Assembly (NCBI GenBank): GCA_945906765.1
Contig: CAMDRF010000015.1
Span: forward strand, 1 to 43,353
Source: Nitrosovibrio sp. Nv4
GTDB lineage: Bacteria > Pseudomonadota > Gammaproteobacteria > Burkholderiales > SG8-39
Direction of reading: 5' to 3'
DNA length: 43,353 nt
Under the pieces are notes generated by a model. It saw nothing but the letters and a program-made list of their open reading frames with translations. It was not told the origin of the DNA and made no database searches. The position numbers were made by a program, and so were the translations under genes. This document shows, piece by piece, positions 26,738-35,174 of this stretch. Position 1 is the stretch's first letter. Each line of letters opens with the position of its first letter.

Positions 26738-27666
26738 TCCTGCGCCGCGATAACATCGGCGATCTCGTCTGCACGACGCCGCTTCTGGCTGCGCTACGCG
26801 CACACCTGCCGCGCGCCTGGCTCGGCGCGCTGGTGACGACCTACAATGCCGAAGTGCTGGCGCGCAATCCGGCTCTGGACGAGGTTTTCGTCTATGAAAA
26901 GCTCAAGCACCGCAGCGTGGGCCTGCTTTCGCACCTGCGCGCGCGCGTCGGGCAGGTGTCCCGTCTGCGGCAGCAGAATCTCGATTGCGTGCTGGTGCCG
27001 GCGTCGGCGGCGCAGTCGCTGAGGCTTGCGCGAAGCTTGAAGCCGGTGCGCGTGATCGCCTCGCCGGCCAGCTTTTCACCCAGGCTGCACGAGGTGGAGC
27101 GGGTATTCGAACTCGGGCAATCGTTCGGCGTTGTCGGGAAGCCGCGGCAGATGCACGTTACGCCCGACCCGCAGGCGGTACAGCAACTGCAACGGCAGCT
27201 TGGTGCAGGTCCGTTCGTCGCCATTCATATCAGCGCCAGGCGGCCTGCGCAGCGCTGGCCGCTGGTGCGCTATGCGGCTCTTGCCGTAGAGCTTGCGAAG
27301 CAAATGCGGGTTCTCCTGCTCTGGGCGCCGGGATCGAAAGACAATCCCCGCCATCCAGGCAGTGATGCGGCGGCGGTCGAAGTTCTGAGCCACCTGAAAA
27401 GCGGAACGGCGGTTCCCCTGCCGACGCCGGACCTGAAGACGCTCATTGCCGCGCTATCGCTAGCCGATCGGGTCGTCTGCCCCGATGGCGGCGCGATGCA
27501 CCTTGCGGCGGCCCTTGGCAAGCCCGTGGTTGCGTTGTTCGGCGACTCGCCGGTGGTCCGCTGGCGACCCTGGGGCGTTCGCCATCGGGTGGTTCGGCCC
27601 GATTCACACGATCTCGCCGACCTGGCGCTCGAGCCCGTGCTCGAGGCGGTCCAGGCGCTTGCCTGA
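26701..27666 (+). CDS. GT9-family heptosyltransferase-like protein
   Basis: This 321-residue protein begins RILILRRDNIGDLVCTTPLLAALRAHLP and carries FVAIHISARRPAQRWP and RVVCPDGGAMHLAAALGKPVVALFGDSP, all GT9 motifs. It overlaps the end of the ligase gene by 37 nt. It is the fourth GT9 gene in the run and probably modifies the LPS core. Confidence 0.8.
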   Translation: MAVDAVHAPRILILRRDNIGDLVCTTPLLAALRAHLPRAWLGALVTTYNAEVLARNPALDEVFVYEKLKHRSVGLLSHLRARVGQVSRLRQQNLDCVLVPASAAQSLRLARSLKPVRVIASPASFSPRLHEVERVFELGQSFGVVGKPRQMHVTPDPQAVQQLQRQLGAGPFVAIHISARRPAQRWPLVRYAALAVELAKQMRVLLLWAPGSKDNPRHPGSDAAAVEVLSHLKSGTAVPLPTPDLKTLIAALSLADRVVCPDGGAMHLAAALGKPVVALFGDSPVVRWRPWGVRHRVVRPDSHDLADLALEPVLEAVQALA

Positions 27667-27671
27667 CCAGG

Positions 27672-28544
27672 ATGCGCGTCGTCGTTACCGGCGCTTCCGG
27701 CTTTGTCGGCCGGGCAGTCGTGCCCGCCCTGCTGGCGCGCGAGCATCAGGTTGTCGTGCTGGAGCGCGCCGCAATCGGCGATCTTGCCGGGTTCCGGGGC
27801 TGGTCCAGGCACCTGGAGGGCGCCGATGCGGTGGTACACCTCGCGGCGCTCGCTCACGCGCGCGGCGTGGATGCGTCGCGCCTGCGCGCGGTCAACGTGG
27901 ATGCGGCGCACACGCTAGGCAACGCCGCGGCGGCAGCCGGCGCGAAAATGCTGTTGATGAGCTCGATCAAGGTGCTGGGCGAGGAAACCACGCAGCGTCC
28001 GTTCGATGATGCCAGCCTGGCTGGGCCGCGGGACGCCTACGCACGCGCCAAGGCGGCGGCGGAAGCGGCATTGCGCGCGATCCCAAGACTCGCGCTCACG
28101 ATTCTGCGGCCGCCGCTGGTCTACGGTCCGGGCGTGAAGGCGAATTTTCTCGCCTTGATGCGCGCCGTGGCGCGCGGCTGGCCGCTGCCCCTGGCGGGCA
28201 TCGAGAACCGCCGCAGCTTCGTTTATTCCGCCAATCTCGCGGACGCGGTGGCCCGCTGCCTCGAATCGCCATTGGCAACCGGCAGAACCTATGGCGTGAC
28301 CGACGGTGCGCCAGTGTCCACGCCGGCATTGTGCCGGGCGCTTGGTGCTGCGCTTGGCAGGCCGGCGCGGCTGTTTTCCTTTCCGTCCGCGCTGCTCGAG
28401 CTGGCGCCGCCAGCGGCAAGGCTGACCCGTTCCCTGGTGGTGGACGACGGCAGGTTGCGGCGAGAACTTGCTTGGACGCCGCCACACAGCGTCGAGGAAG
28501 GGCTGCGTTGCACGGTGGAGTGGTTTCGAACGCAAGGCGGCTAG
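27672..28544 (+). CDS. NAD-dependent epimerase/dehydratase, WbpV-like 4-keto-sugar reductase
   Basis: This 290-residue extended SDR has the VTGASGFVG dinucleotide loop, the catalytic strand end LLMSSIKVLGEE and YARAK (YxxxK). The SSIKVxGE pattern is characteristic of the WbpV/WbmF group. WbpV reduces the 4-keto product of WbpM, giving UDP-QuiNAc or UDP-FucNAc, the first sugar placed on the lipid carrier. The wbpL- and wbpM-type genes follow directly, which supports this role. It is slightly shorter than usual (about 310). Confidence 0.78.
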   Translation: MRVVVTGASGFVGRAVVPALLAREHQVVVLERAAIGDLAGFRGWSRHLEGADAVVHLAALAHARGVDASRLRAVNVDAAHTLGNAAAAAGAKMLLMSSIKVLGEETTQRPFDDASLAGPRDAYARAKAAAEAALRAIPRLALTILRPPLVYGPGVKANFLALMRAVARGWPLPLAGIENRRSFVYSANLADAVARCLESPLATGRTYGVTDGAPVSTPALCRALGAALGRPARLFSFPSALLELAPPAARLTRSLVVDDGRLRRELAWTPPHSVEEGLRCTVEWFRTQGG

Positions 28545-28547
28545 AAT
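28542..28547 (+). promoter_or_regulatory. -10 hexamer before wbpL
   Basis: TAGAAT ends 7 nt before the ATG at 28555. No -35 is recognised. Confidence 0.35.
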
Positions 28548-28554
28548 GCGGGCC

Positions 28555-29550
28555 ATGCTTTTTCTGCCCGCGCTCGCGGCGTTTCTGGGTTCGCTCGCCT
28601 GCCTGGGGGTCCTGCTCTCGCCGATAGGACGGCAGCGGATGCTCGATCGGCCGAACGAGCGCTCGCTGCACCGCCGGCCGGTGCCGCGCAGCGGTGGCAT
28701 CTCGATCGCGGCGGGCGTGGCCGCGTGCGTTGTGGCAAGCGATGCCGCGTCACTGCAGGGTGTCGGCGCAATCCTCGGCATCGCCGGCGCGCTCGCCGTG
28801 GTCTCCCTGATGGACGATATCCTTGCGCTTCCGGTGCTGTTTCGCCTCGCCGCGCATTTCGCGGCGGCCGGCGCCGCGCTCAGCCTTGATATCGGTGTCG
28901 CCGAACCGGTTCGATTCGCGCTGCTGGCGCTCGCGATCGCCTGGTATGCGAACCTCTACAATTTCATGGATGGCGCGGACGGACTCGCGGGCGGGATGGC
29001 GGTGTTCGGATTCGGCGCCTATGCCTGGGCCGCGGTCCAGACCGGTCACGTCGCGCTTGCCTCTGCCAGCGGCAGCATCGCCATCGCAACGATCGCGTTC
29101 CTGCCGGCAAATTTTCACCCGGCACGGCTCTTCATGGGCGATGTCGGATCGGTGCCGCTTGGCTTTCTGGCCGGTGCGTTAGGCGTGCTCGGCTGGCGCG
29201 AAGGCGTATGGCCGCTGTGGTTTCCGGTTCTGGTGTTCGCGCCTTTTGTGTGCGACGCGACGCTGACGCTGATAAAGCGGTTGTTGCGTCGCGAAAAAGT
29301 CTGGCAAGCGCACAAGGATCACTACTACCAGCGGCTGGTGCGCATGGGTTTCGGTCACCGGGGTACGGCGCTGCTCGAATATGCGGTCATGGCGGGATGC
29401 GCCGCGACCGCATTGCTTTTCCGCGCATCAGATCCGGGGATGCAGGCCGGCGCGCTAGGCGCTGCCGCGGTTGTCCTGATCGCGATCGCAGTGTGGATAG
29501 ATTCCCGTTGGGCCCGCGCCCAGCGCAATTCCGGACGCTCAGCCGCGTGA
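28555..29550 (+). CDS. wbpL: Undecaprenyl-phosphate N-acetylhexosamine-1-phosphate transferase, WbpL/MraY-like
   Basis: This 331-residue polytopic protein (about ten spans) has the PNPT signatures DRPNERSLHRRPVPRSGG, DD in VSLMDDILAL, YNFMDGADGLAGG, ARLFMGDVGSVPLGF, and the cytoplasmic HKDHYYQRLVRMG. WbpL-type enzymes move FucNAc-1-P or QuiNAc-1-P onto undecaprenyl phosphate and so start O-unit assembly. ATG 28555 (7 nt after TAGAAT) is chosen; ATG 28546 is also possible. The end overlaps the next gene as GTGA. Confidence 0.87.
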   Translation: MLFLPALAAFLGSLACLGVLLSPIGRQRMLDRPNERSLHRRPVPRSGGISIAAGVAACVVASDAASLQGVGAILGIAGALAVVSLMDDILALPVLFRLAAHFAAAGAALSLDIGVAEPVRFALLALAIAWYANLYNFMDGADGLAGGMAVFGFGAYAWAAVQTGHVALASASGSIAIATIAFLPANFHPARLFMGDVGSVPLGFLAGALGVLGWREGVWPLWFPVLVFAPFVCDATLTLIKRLLRREKVWQAHKDHYYQRLVRMGFGHRGTALLEYAVMAGCAATALLFRASDPGMQAGALGAAAVVLIAIAVWIDSRWARAQRNSGRSAA

Positions 29551-31388
29551 AGCAGCAGTATCTGGTGCGTGCCGCACTCGGCTTCGCGCACGATGTCGCC
29601 GCGTCGGGCGTCGCGTGGTTTGCCGCATTCGTCCTGCGCTTCAATCTCGATGTGCCGCAAGAGTATCTGACGACGGCACTTTCTACGTTGCCGTGGGTGA
29701 TGGCGGTGAACGCGATGCTGTTCTGGCGGCTCGGCCTGTACCGGGGCCTGTGGCGCTATGCGAGCCTGCCGGATTTGCAGAAGATTCTGGCCGCGGTGTT
29801 CGTCGCGGCGCTCGCGGCGCCGGCGCTGTTCCTGCTCATCGCCCCCACGCCCGCCGTGCCGCGCTCGGTGTTCCTGATGGCGCCGCTGCTGCTCATCGGC
29901 GCCATGTGCGGCAGCCGCCTGCTTTACCGCGCCTGGAAGGAACAGCGCCTGCTTGGCATCGTGCGGCATCCGCAAGCCAATCCGGTAATCGTGCTTGGCG
30001 CGGGCGCGTCCGCATCCGCGCTGCTGCGCGATCTCGCCAACAGCAGCCAGTGGCGCGTGGTGGCGCTGCTCGATGATGACCTGCGCAAGCATGGCGGCGC
30101 GATGCACGACGTGAAAGTCCTGGGCGCGCTCGATCGCGCGGGAGAAATCGCCGGGCGCATGGGTGTGACCCAGGCGATCATCGCCATGCCGGGCGCGACG
30201 CACGCGGTTCGCAAGCGGGCGCTGAACATTTGCCAGGAGGCCGGATTGCGCGTCATGACCGTGCCGGCCTATGCCGATATCGTTTCCGGTAAAGTCAGCG
30301 TCTCACAGTTGCGGGAAGTGGAGCTCGACGACCTGCTCGGGCGCGACCCGGTGCAGCTGGAGGACGCGCAGCTGAGCAGCTTGCTCAAGGGTAAGACGGT
30401 GTTGGTAACCGGCGCCGGCGGCTCGATAGGGTCAGAACTGTGCCGGCAGATCGCGCGCTTCGCGCCTGCACGCCTGGTGCTGGTCGAGAACTCCGAATAC
30501 GCGCTGTACCTGATCGAACAGGAGTTTCGCGACCGGCATCCGGCACTCCCGGTGATCGCTGCGATCGGGGACGTAAAGGACGAGGTGCGGGTGAGAGAGG
30601 TGTTCACGCGGCATGCGCCGGAGGTGGTATTTCATGCCGCGGCCTACAAGCACGTGCCGCTGATGGAAAGGGACAACGCGTTCCAGGCGGTGGCCAACAA
30701 CGCGTTGTCCACCATTGTCACCGCGCGCGCGGCCCAGGCCGCGGGTACGCAGACCTACGTTCTCGTTTCGACCGACAAGGCGGTTAATCCAACCAACGTG
30801 ATGGGCGCGTCCAAGCGCCTTGCCGAGATGTTGTGCCAGGCGCTGCAGCCGCGCGCCGCGACCCGTTTCGTGATGGTGCGCTTTGGCAACGTGTTGGGCT
30901 CGACCGGCAGCGTAATTCCGCGTTTTCGGGAGCAAATCGCGCGCGGCGGCCCGGTGACCGTCACGCATCGCGACATGGAGCGCTACTTCATGTCGATCCC
31001 GGAGGCGGCACAGTTGGTACTTCAGGCGGCGCAACTGGGCAAGGGCGGCGAGATCTTCGTGCTCGACATGGGCGAGCCGGTGAAAATTGCCGAACTGGCG
31101 CGTCAGATGATCCGTCTGTCCGGTTTCAGCGACCAGGACATCCGCATCGAGTACTCCGGTTTGCGGCCCGGCGAGAAACTTTTCGAGGAAGTTCTGGCCG
31201 ATGCGGAGAAAACGCTGCCCACGCCGCATCCGAAATTGCGCGTCGCGCGGGCGCGCGCGCCGGACAACAGCGGCCTGCCCGAAGAAGTCCTGGCATGGCT
31301 GTCGGCCGCGACTTCCGCCGGCGTGTCACCCGAAGCGGTGCGCGCCCGGCTCAAGGCCTGGATCCCCGAGTACCAGCCTTCGCAGTAA
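29547..31388 (+). CDS. wbpM: UDP-GlcNAc 4,6-dehydratase, WbpM/CapD family
   Basis: This 613-residue protein has four N-terminal membrane spans, a first Rossmann domain (VIVLGAGASASALLRDL) and the catalytic SDR domain with TGAGGSIGSELCRQIARF, AAYKHVPLMERD, and STDKAVNPTNVMGASKR. Met replaces the usual Tyr of YxxxK here, as is normal for the WbpM class. The enzyme makes UDP-4-keto-6-deoxy-GlcNAc for WbpV. The start is GTG 29547, overlapping the wbpL stop. It closes the wbpV-wbpL-wbpM set. Confidence 0.92.
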   Translation: MKQQYLVRAALGFAHDVAASGVAWFAAFVLRFNLDVPQEYLTTALSTLPWVMAVNAMLFWRLGLYRGLWRYASLPDLQKILAAVFVAALAAPALFLLIAPTPAVPRSVFLMAPLLLIGAMCGSRLLYRAWKEQRLLGIVRHPQANPVIVLGAGASASALLRDLANSSQWRVVALLDDDLRKHGGAMHDVKVLGALDRAGEIAGRMGVTQAIIAMPGATHAVRKRALNICQEAGLRVMTVPAYADIVSGKVSVSQLREVELDDLLGRDPVQLEDAQLSSLLKGKTVLVTGAGGSIGSELCRQIARFAPARLVLVENSEYALYLIEQEFRDRHPALPVIAAIGDVKDEVRVREVFTRHAPEVVFHAAAYKHVPLMERDNAFQAVANNALSTIVTARAAQAAGTQTYVLVSTDKAVNPTNVMGASKRLAEMLCQALQPRAATRFVMVRFGNVLGSTGSVIPRFREQIARGGPVTVTHRDMERYFMSIPEAAQLVLQAAQLGKGGEIFVLDMGEPVKIAELARQMIRLSGFSDQDIRIEYSGLRPGEKLFEEVLADAEKTLPTPHPKLRVARARAPDNSGLPEEVLAWLSAATSAGVSPEAVRARLKAWIPEYQPSQ

Positions 31389-31433
31389 GGCCGCGGCATG
31401 AGCCGCGCGATCTGGCCGCGGCATAGGCCGCGG
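31389..31433 (+). repeat. Two GC-rich hairpins with repeated GGCCGCGGC between wbpM and rfbB
   Basis: CGCGGC-ATGA-GCCGCG (31392-31407) and CCGCGGC-ATAG-GCCGCGG (31416-31433) are perfect stems with 4-nt loops. GGCCGCGGCAT occurs at 31389 and 31414. No T-tract follows, and the second hairpin ends 3 nt before the GATAAT hexamer of rfbB. Confidence 0.55.
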
Positions 31434-31436
31434 TGC

Positions 31437-31442
31437 GATAAT
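31437..31442 (+). promoter_or_regulatory. -10 hexamer before rfbB
   Basis: GATAAT (5 of 6) ends 6 nt before the rfbB ATG. There is no Shine-Dalgarno and no clear -35. Confidence 0.4.
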
Positions 31443-31448
31443 CGCCCT

Positions 31449-32495
31449 ATGATTCTGGTCACCGGCGGCGCGGGATTCATCGGCACCAATTTTGTCCTGT
31501 CGACGATCGCCGCCACGGGCGAGCCGATCGTCAACCTCGACAAGCTCACCTACGCCGGCAATCTCGAAAACCTGGCGCCCCTAGCCGGAGACGCACGCCA
31601 CAATTTCGTCAAGGGCGACATCGCCGGCCGGGCGCTGGTGCGGCGGGTGCTCGCTGAGCACCGGCCGCGCGCGATCGTGCACTTTGCGGCCGAGAGCCAC
31701 GTCGACCGTTCCATTGAGGGACCGGCGGAGTTTATCCAGACCAACGTGGTGGGCAGCTTCTGCCTGCTGGAGGAAACGCGGATCTGGTGGGGCGCGTTGC
31801 CAACCGGCGACAAGGAGCGCTTTCGTTTCCTGCATGTCTCCACCGACGAGGTCTACGGTTCGCTCGGGCCCGCCGACCCGGCTTTCACCGAGAACCATCC
31901 CTACGCGCCCAACAGTCCCTATGCGGCATCGAAGGCCGCCTCCGACCACCTGGTGCGCGCCTATCACCATACCTACGGGCTGCCGGTGCTGACCACCCAC
32001 AGTTCCAACAACTACGGCCCGCGCCAGTATCCGGAGAAATTGATTCCCCTCATGATCACCAACGCGCTGGCGGAAAAGCCGCTGCCGGTCTATGGCGACG
32101 GCCTCAATGTGCGCGACTGGCTTTACGTCGCGGACCATTGCGAGGCGATCCGCGCCGTGCTGGACAAGGGGCGCGTGGGGGAGACCTACAATATCGGCGG
32201 TGCGAGCGAGAAGACCAATCTCGACGTGGTGAAGACGCTCTGCGAAATGCTCGATGCGGCGCGGCCGAGGAAAAATGGGCGCCACGCGGACCTGATCGCG
32301 CTGGTCAAGGACCGTCCGGGGCACGACCGCCGTTACGCGATGGACGCCGCCAAGATTGAGCACGAACTCAACTGGCGGCCCCGGGAGAACTTCGAATCGG
32401 GGATGCGAAAAACCGTGGACTGGTACCTTGGCCAAGGCGGCCTGGGTGGAGCAGGCGACGAGCGGCGCGTTGACCGCGGCGTCGAGGCGGACTAG
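31449..32495 (+). CDS. rfbB: dTDP-glucose 4,6-dehydratase
   Basis: This 348-residue extended SDR is the second step of dTDP-L-rhamnose synthesis. It has [12 protein letters not shown], the typical [34 protein letters not shown] (Thr-Asp-Glu catalytic set) and YAASK. The start is the ATG at 31449, preceded by GATAAT at 6 nt. The gene order in this window is B, A, C, D with toxin-antitoxin genes in two of the gaps. Confidence 0.95.
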   Translation: MILVTGGAGFIGTNFVLSTIAATGEPIVNLDKLTYAGNLENLAPLAGDARHNFVKGDIAGRALVRRVLAEHRPRAIVHFAAESHVDRSIEGPAEFIQTNVVGSFCLLEETRIWWGALPTGDKERFRFLHVSTDEVYGSLGPADPAFTENHPYAPNSPYAASKAASDHLVRAYHHTYGLPVLTTHSSNNYGPRQYPEKLIPLMITNALAEKPLPVYGDGLNVRDWLYVADHCEAIRAVLDKGRVGETYNIGGASEKTNLDVVKTLCEMLDAARPRKNGRHADLIALVKDRPGHDRRYAMDAAKIEHELNWRPRENFESGMRKTVDWYLGQGGLGGAGDERRVDRGVEAD

Positions 32496-32498
32496 ACT
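32470..32498 (+). promoter_or_regulatory. Sigma70-type promoter inside the end of rfbB, driving the Phd/PIN pair
   Basis: TTGACC (32470-32475), a 17-nt spacer and TAGACT (32493-32498) lie upstream of the antitoxin, which then has AAAGGAG at a normal distance. Transcription from here would also reach rfbA and rfbC. Confidence 0.55.
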
Positions 32499-32520
32499 TA
32501 GCTAAGTTCAAAGGAGCGCG

Positions 32521-32808
32521 ATGGACACGGTCAACATTCACGAAGCCAAGACGCAGCTTTCCCGCCTCATCGAGCGGGTCTGCGCGGGCGAGGAGATCAT
32601 CATCGCCCGGGGCGGCAAGCCGGTCGCCCGCCTCGCGCCGCTGCTGCGGAGCGCGAAGCCGCGCACGCCCGGACTGCTCAAAGGCAAGATCTGGGTGGCG
32701 AAGGACTTTAACGCACCGCTCCCCGACGATCTGCTCGATCTGTTCGAGGGTAAGTCCCCGCCCGAAGAGCCGCGCGCCGCGCGCAAGGCCAAGACCCGCA
32801 AGCGGTGA
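32521..32808 (+). CDS. Phd/YefM-family antitoxin
   Basis: This 95-residue protein has the Phd motif VNIHEAKTQLSRLIERVCAGEEIIIARGGKPVARL and a disordered, charged C-terminus ending AARKAKTRKR. Phd-fold proteins bind operator DNA as dimers and neutralise the toxin with the tail. It has a strong AAAGGAG before the ATG and overlaps the PIN gene by 4 nt. It lies between rfbB and rfbA. Confidence 0.9.
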   Translation: MDTVNIHEAKTQLSRLIERVCAGEEIIIARGGKPVARLAPLLRSAKPRTPGLLKGKIWVAKDFNAPLPDDLLDLFEGKSPPEEPRAARKAKTRKR

Positions 32809-33185
32809 GACTTCTTCTCGACACGCATCTGCTGGTCTGGTGGTTCGTAGATCGGCGCATTCCGCAACGGGCGACCGAGTTGATCCGCGACCCCGCCAAT
32901 CAGCTCTACGCAAGCGCGGCTAGCGTATGGGAGGTTGCAATAAAGGCCGCGTTGGGAAAAATCGAGGTCAAACCTGATGCCCTGCTTGCTGGCTTGCGCG
33001 ACGGTGGCTTCCAGGAATTGGCCGTTTCCTCCCGTCACGCGACACAGGTCGGGTTGCTGCCGATGCATCACCGCGACCCCTTCGACCGGCTGCTGGTTTC
33101 GCAAAGTCTGTGCGAATCCATGTCGCTGCTCACCAACGATCGGACGCTTGCCGCCTACGGTCCGACCGTAATCGTCGCAGGATAG
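32805..33185 (+). CDS. PIN-domain toxin (VapC-like)
   Basis: This 126-residue PIN protein has LLLDTHLLVWW (D6), ASVWEVAIK (E43), RDPFDRLLV (D94) and LTNDRTL (D112), a full acidic set. It is paired with a Phd-type antitoxin, a frequent combination. GTG 32805 overlaps the antitoxin stop (GTGA). rfbA follows after 21 nt, so the pair sits inside the rhamnose operon. Confidence 0.9.
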   Translation: MRLLLDTHLLVWWFVDRRIPQRATELIRDPANQLYASAASVWEVAIKAALGKIEVKPDALLAGLRDGGFQELAVSSRHATQVGLLPMHHRDPFDRLLVSQSLCESMSLLTNDRTLAAYGPTVIVAG

Positions 33186-33206
33186 CCGCGCGATGAAAGG
33201 CATCAC

Positions 33207-34085
33207 GTGAAGGGAATAATTCTGGCGGGCGGTTCCGGAACCCGTCTCTACCCGGCGACGCTGGCGGTTTCCAAGCAGCTGTTACCCGTCTACGACAAGC
33301 CGATGATCTACTACCCGCTAAGCACCCTGATGCTCGCGGGGATCCGGGACATTCTGATCATCTCCACGCCGCAGGACACGCCGCGCTTCGAGCAGCTGCT
33401 CGGCGACGGCAAACGCTGGGGCATGCGCTTTTCGTACGCGGTGCAGCCCTCGCCGGGCGGACTGGCCCAGGCCTTCCTCATCGGGCGCGAATTCATCGGC
33501 AAGAATGCCGTGGCGCTGGTGCTGGGCGACAACATATTCCACGGCCACGACCTGATCGGGCTGCTGAAAAGCGCCGCGCGGCGCAAGAAGGGCGCGACCG
33601 TGTTCGCCTACCAGGTGAACGATCCGCAGCGCTACGGCGTGGTCGAGTTCGATGCGAAATTCAAGGCGCTCGGCATCGAGGAAAAACCCGCGCGTCCGAA
33701 ATCGCGCTATGCCGTGGTGGGCCTGTATTTTTATGACAACCGCGTGGCCGGGATCGCTTCCGGGCTGAAGCCTTCGGCGAGGGGAGAACTTGAGATCACC
33801 GACGTCAACAAGGAATATCTGAAGCGGGGCGAGCTCGAAGTGCGGCCGCTCGGCCGCGGCCACGCTTGGCTGGACACCGGCACGCACGAGTCGCTGCTCG
33901 AAGCCTCCCACTTCATCGAAACCATCGAGCGCCGCCAGGGCCTCAAGGTCGCGTGTCCCGAGGAAATCGCCTGGCGCATGGGCTACATCAGCGTGGCGCA
34001 ACTGAAGGCGCTGGCCAAGCCGCTGGCGAAGAGCGGCTACGGCGAGTACCTGCTGCGCTGCCTCTCGGAGAAACCGTTTCCGTGA
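33207..34085 (+). CDS. rfbA: Glucose-1-phosphate thymidylyltransferase
   Basis: This 292-residue enzyme joins glucose-1-phosphate and dTTP to make dTDP-glucose. The activation loop is [13 protein letters not shown], with [26 protein letters not shown] and the C-terminal [10 protein letters not shown]-type segment ([15 protein letters not shown]). The start is GTG 33207 with GAAAGG 6 nt upstream. That Shine-Dalgarno lies in ATGAAAGGCATCA, which itself resembles an rfbA start. The end overlaps rfbC as GTGA. Confidence 0.95.
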   Translation: MKGIILAGGSGTRLYPATLAVSKQLLPVYDKPMIYYPLSTLMLAGIRDILIISTPQDTPRFEQLLGDGKRWGMRFSYAVQPSPGGLAQAFLIGREFIGKNAVALVLGDNIFHGHDLIGLLKSAARRKKGATVFAYQVNDPQRYGVVEFDAKFKALGIEEKPARPKSRYAVVGLYFYDNRVAGIASGLKPSARGELEITDVNKEYLKRGELEVRPLGRGHAWLDTGTHESLLEASHFIETIERRQGLKVACPEEIAWRMGYISVAQLKALAKPLAKSGYGEYLLRCLSEKPFP

Positions 34086-34624
34086 AGGTCGAACGCTGCT
34101 CCATCGCCGATGTCCTGCTGCTGGAGCCGAAGGTGTTTTCGGACGCGCGCGGGTTTTTCATGGAGACATGGAACGCGCGCAGCTTCGAAAATCTTGGAAT
34201 CAACGCACAATTCGTGCAGGACAATCATTCGCGTTCGGCGAAGAACGTGCTGCGCGGTCTGCATTACCAGATTCGCCAGCCGCAGGGGAAACTGGTGCGC
34301 GTCACCGCGGGCGAAATCTGGGACGTGGCGGTCGACCTGCGCCGCGGCTCCGGGAGCTTCGGCCGTTGGACCGCCGCCACCCTGAGCGCGGATTCGCATC
34401 GCATGCTGTGGGTCCCCGCCGGCTTCGCGCACGGCTTCATCGTGCTCTCGGAGCACGCGGAGGTGCAGTACAAGACCACCGACTACTACGCCCCCGAGCA
34501 CGAGCGAACGCTGCTCTGGAACGACCCGGCGCTCGCCATCGCCTGGCCGCTCGCGGGGGAACCCGTAATGACCGACAAGGACCGGCGCGGCACGCTGCTG
34601 GCGAGCGCCGAGACCTTCGAGTGA
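34082..34624 (+). CDS. rfbC: dTDP-4-dehydrorhamnose 3,5-epimerase
   Basis: This 180-residue cupin catalyses the third step of dTDP-L-rhamnose synthesis. It has [30 protein letters not shown] (catalytic His 61), [11 protein letters not shown] and [10 protein letters not shown]. The start is GTG 34082, overlapping the rfbA stop. The first copy of the GGGACAGAC repeat begins 5 nt after its stop. Confidence 0.95.
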   Translation: MKVERCSIADVLLLEPKVFSDARGFFMETWNARSFENLGINAQFVQDNHSRSAKNVLRGLHYQIRQPQGKLVRVTAGEIWDVAVDLRRGSGSFGRWTAATLSADSHRMLWVPAGFAHGFIVLSEHAEVQYKTTDYYAPEHERTLLWNDPALAIAWPLAGEPVMTDKDRRGTLLASAETFE

Positions 34625-34628
34625 GAAG

Positions 34629-34650
34629 CCGGGACAGACTCCGTTTTCCG
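34629..34650 (+). repeat. GGGACAGAC short interspersed repeat, copy A
   Basis: This copy has the core CCGGGACAGACTCCG followed by TTTTCCG. It shares the repeat core with copies at 40227-40250 and 42986-43009. It lies between rfbC and a ParD-like antitoxin and lacks most of the outer A/T arms seen in the others. Confidence 0.7.
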
Positions 34651-34696
34651 GGATTCGGTAATAAACTGCTACCCGACACGGTTCCGGAGGTCGCAG

Positions 34697-35098
34697 ATGG
34701 GGATGCCAGTCAAGCTTTCCGATGAGCTTGTTCGCAAGGCGCGCAAGGAAGCGGCCAGGTCAAGACGCTCGATCACCGCCCAGGTCGAGTACTGGGCAAG
34801 CCTCGGCCGGATGGCGGAGAAATCGATTCCGGCCGTGGTCGTCGAGAACCTGAGGCGGCGGGGCCCCGCCGCCTCGCACCCGGTGGTGTCCTTCCTGGAG
34901 CGCGTCTCGGAAGCCGACATGCGCGCGGCGGCCGAACGCAAGCTCGGCTTTCTCAAAGGGCCCCGCTACGAGGCCGACCCGGGCAACCGGCGCGGGATCG
35001 TCGAGGTGCACGGCGACGGGCGGCGCATTCGCGGCGCTTGGGACGTGAAGCTGAACGCGTTTGTCTCCGCTGCGGCACGGGCCCGGCACCGCAGTTGA
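34697..35098 (+). CDS. ParD-like antitoxin (TA_system antitoxin family)
   Basis: This 133-residue protein has a ribbon-helix-helix N-terminus, MPVKLSDELVRKARKEAARSRRSITAQVEYWASLGRMAEKS, of the ParD-like group that accompanies zeta-type toxins or similar partners. A basic middle part and a short tail, AARARHRS, follow. GGAGGT lies before the ATG at 34697. Its stop overlaps a TTG that opens a zeta-like frame, now cut after about 20 codons, so this antitoxin appears to have lost its toxin. Confidence 0.72.
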   Translation: MGMPVKLSDELVRKARKEAARSRRSITAQVEYWASLGRMAEKSIPAVVVENLRRRGPAASHPVVSFLERVSEADMRAAAERKLGFLKGPRYEADPGNRRGIVEVHGDGRRIRGAWDVKLNAFVSAAARARHRS

Positions 35099-35163
35099 TC
35101 GTCCCGCTCGGCGTCGAACCGTTCGTCATCGTGCTCGCGGGGCCGAACGGTGCCGGAGGAGTA
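35095..35163 (+). pseudogene. Remnant of a zeta/UDP-GlcNAc-kinase-type toxin
   Basis: TTG 35095 (TTGA overlap with the antitoxin stop) opens IVPLGVEPFVIVLAGPNGAG, the start of a zeta toxin or P-loop kinase. The next residues should be K-S/T-T of the Walker A motif, but the sequence changes to GVKFG. Similarity ends inside the codon run near 35157. The rest of the toxin (usually about 180 residues) is gone, replaced by the pair at 35175-35968. Confidence 0.65.
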
Positions 35164-35167
35164 AAAT
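35162..35167 (+). promoter_or_regulatory. -10 hexamer before the small gene at 35175
   Basis: TAAAAT (5 of 6) ends 7 nt before the ATG, directly after the zeta-toxin breakpoint. Confidence 0.35.
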
Positions 35168-35174
35168 TTGGTCC

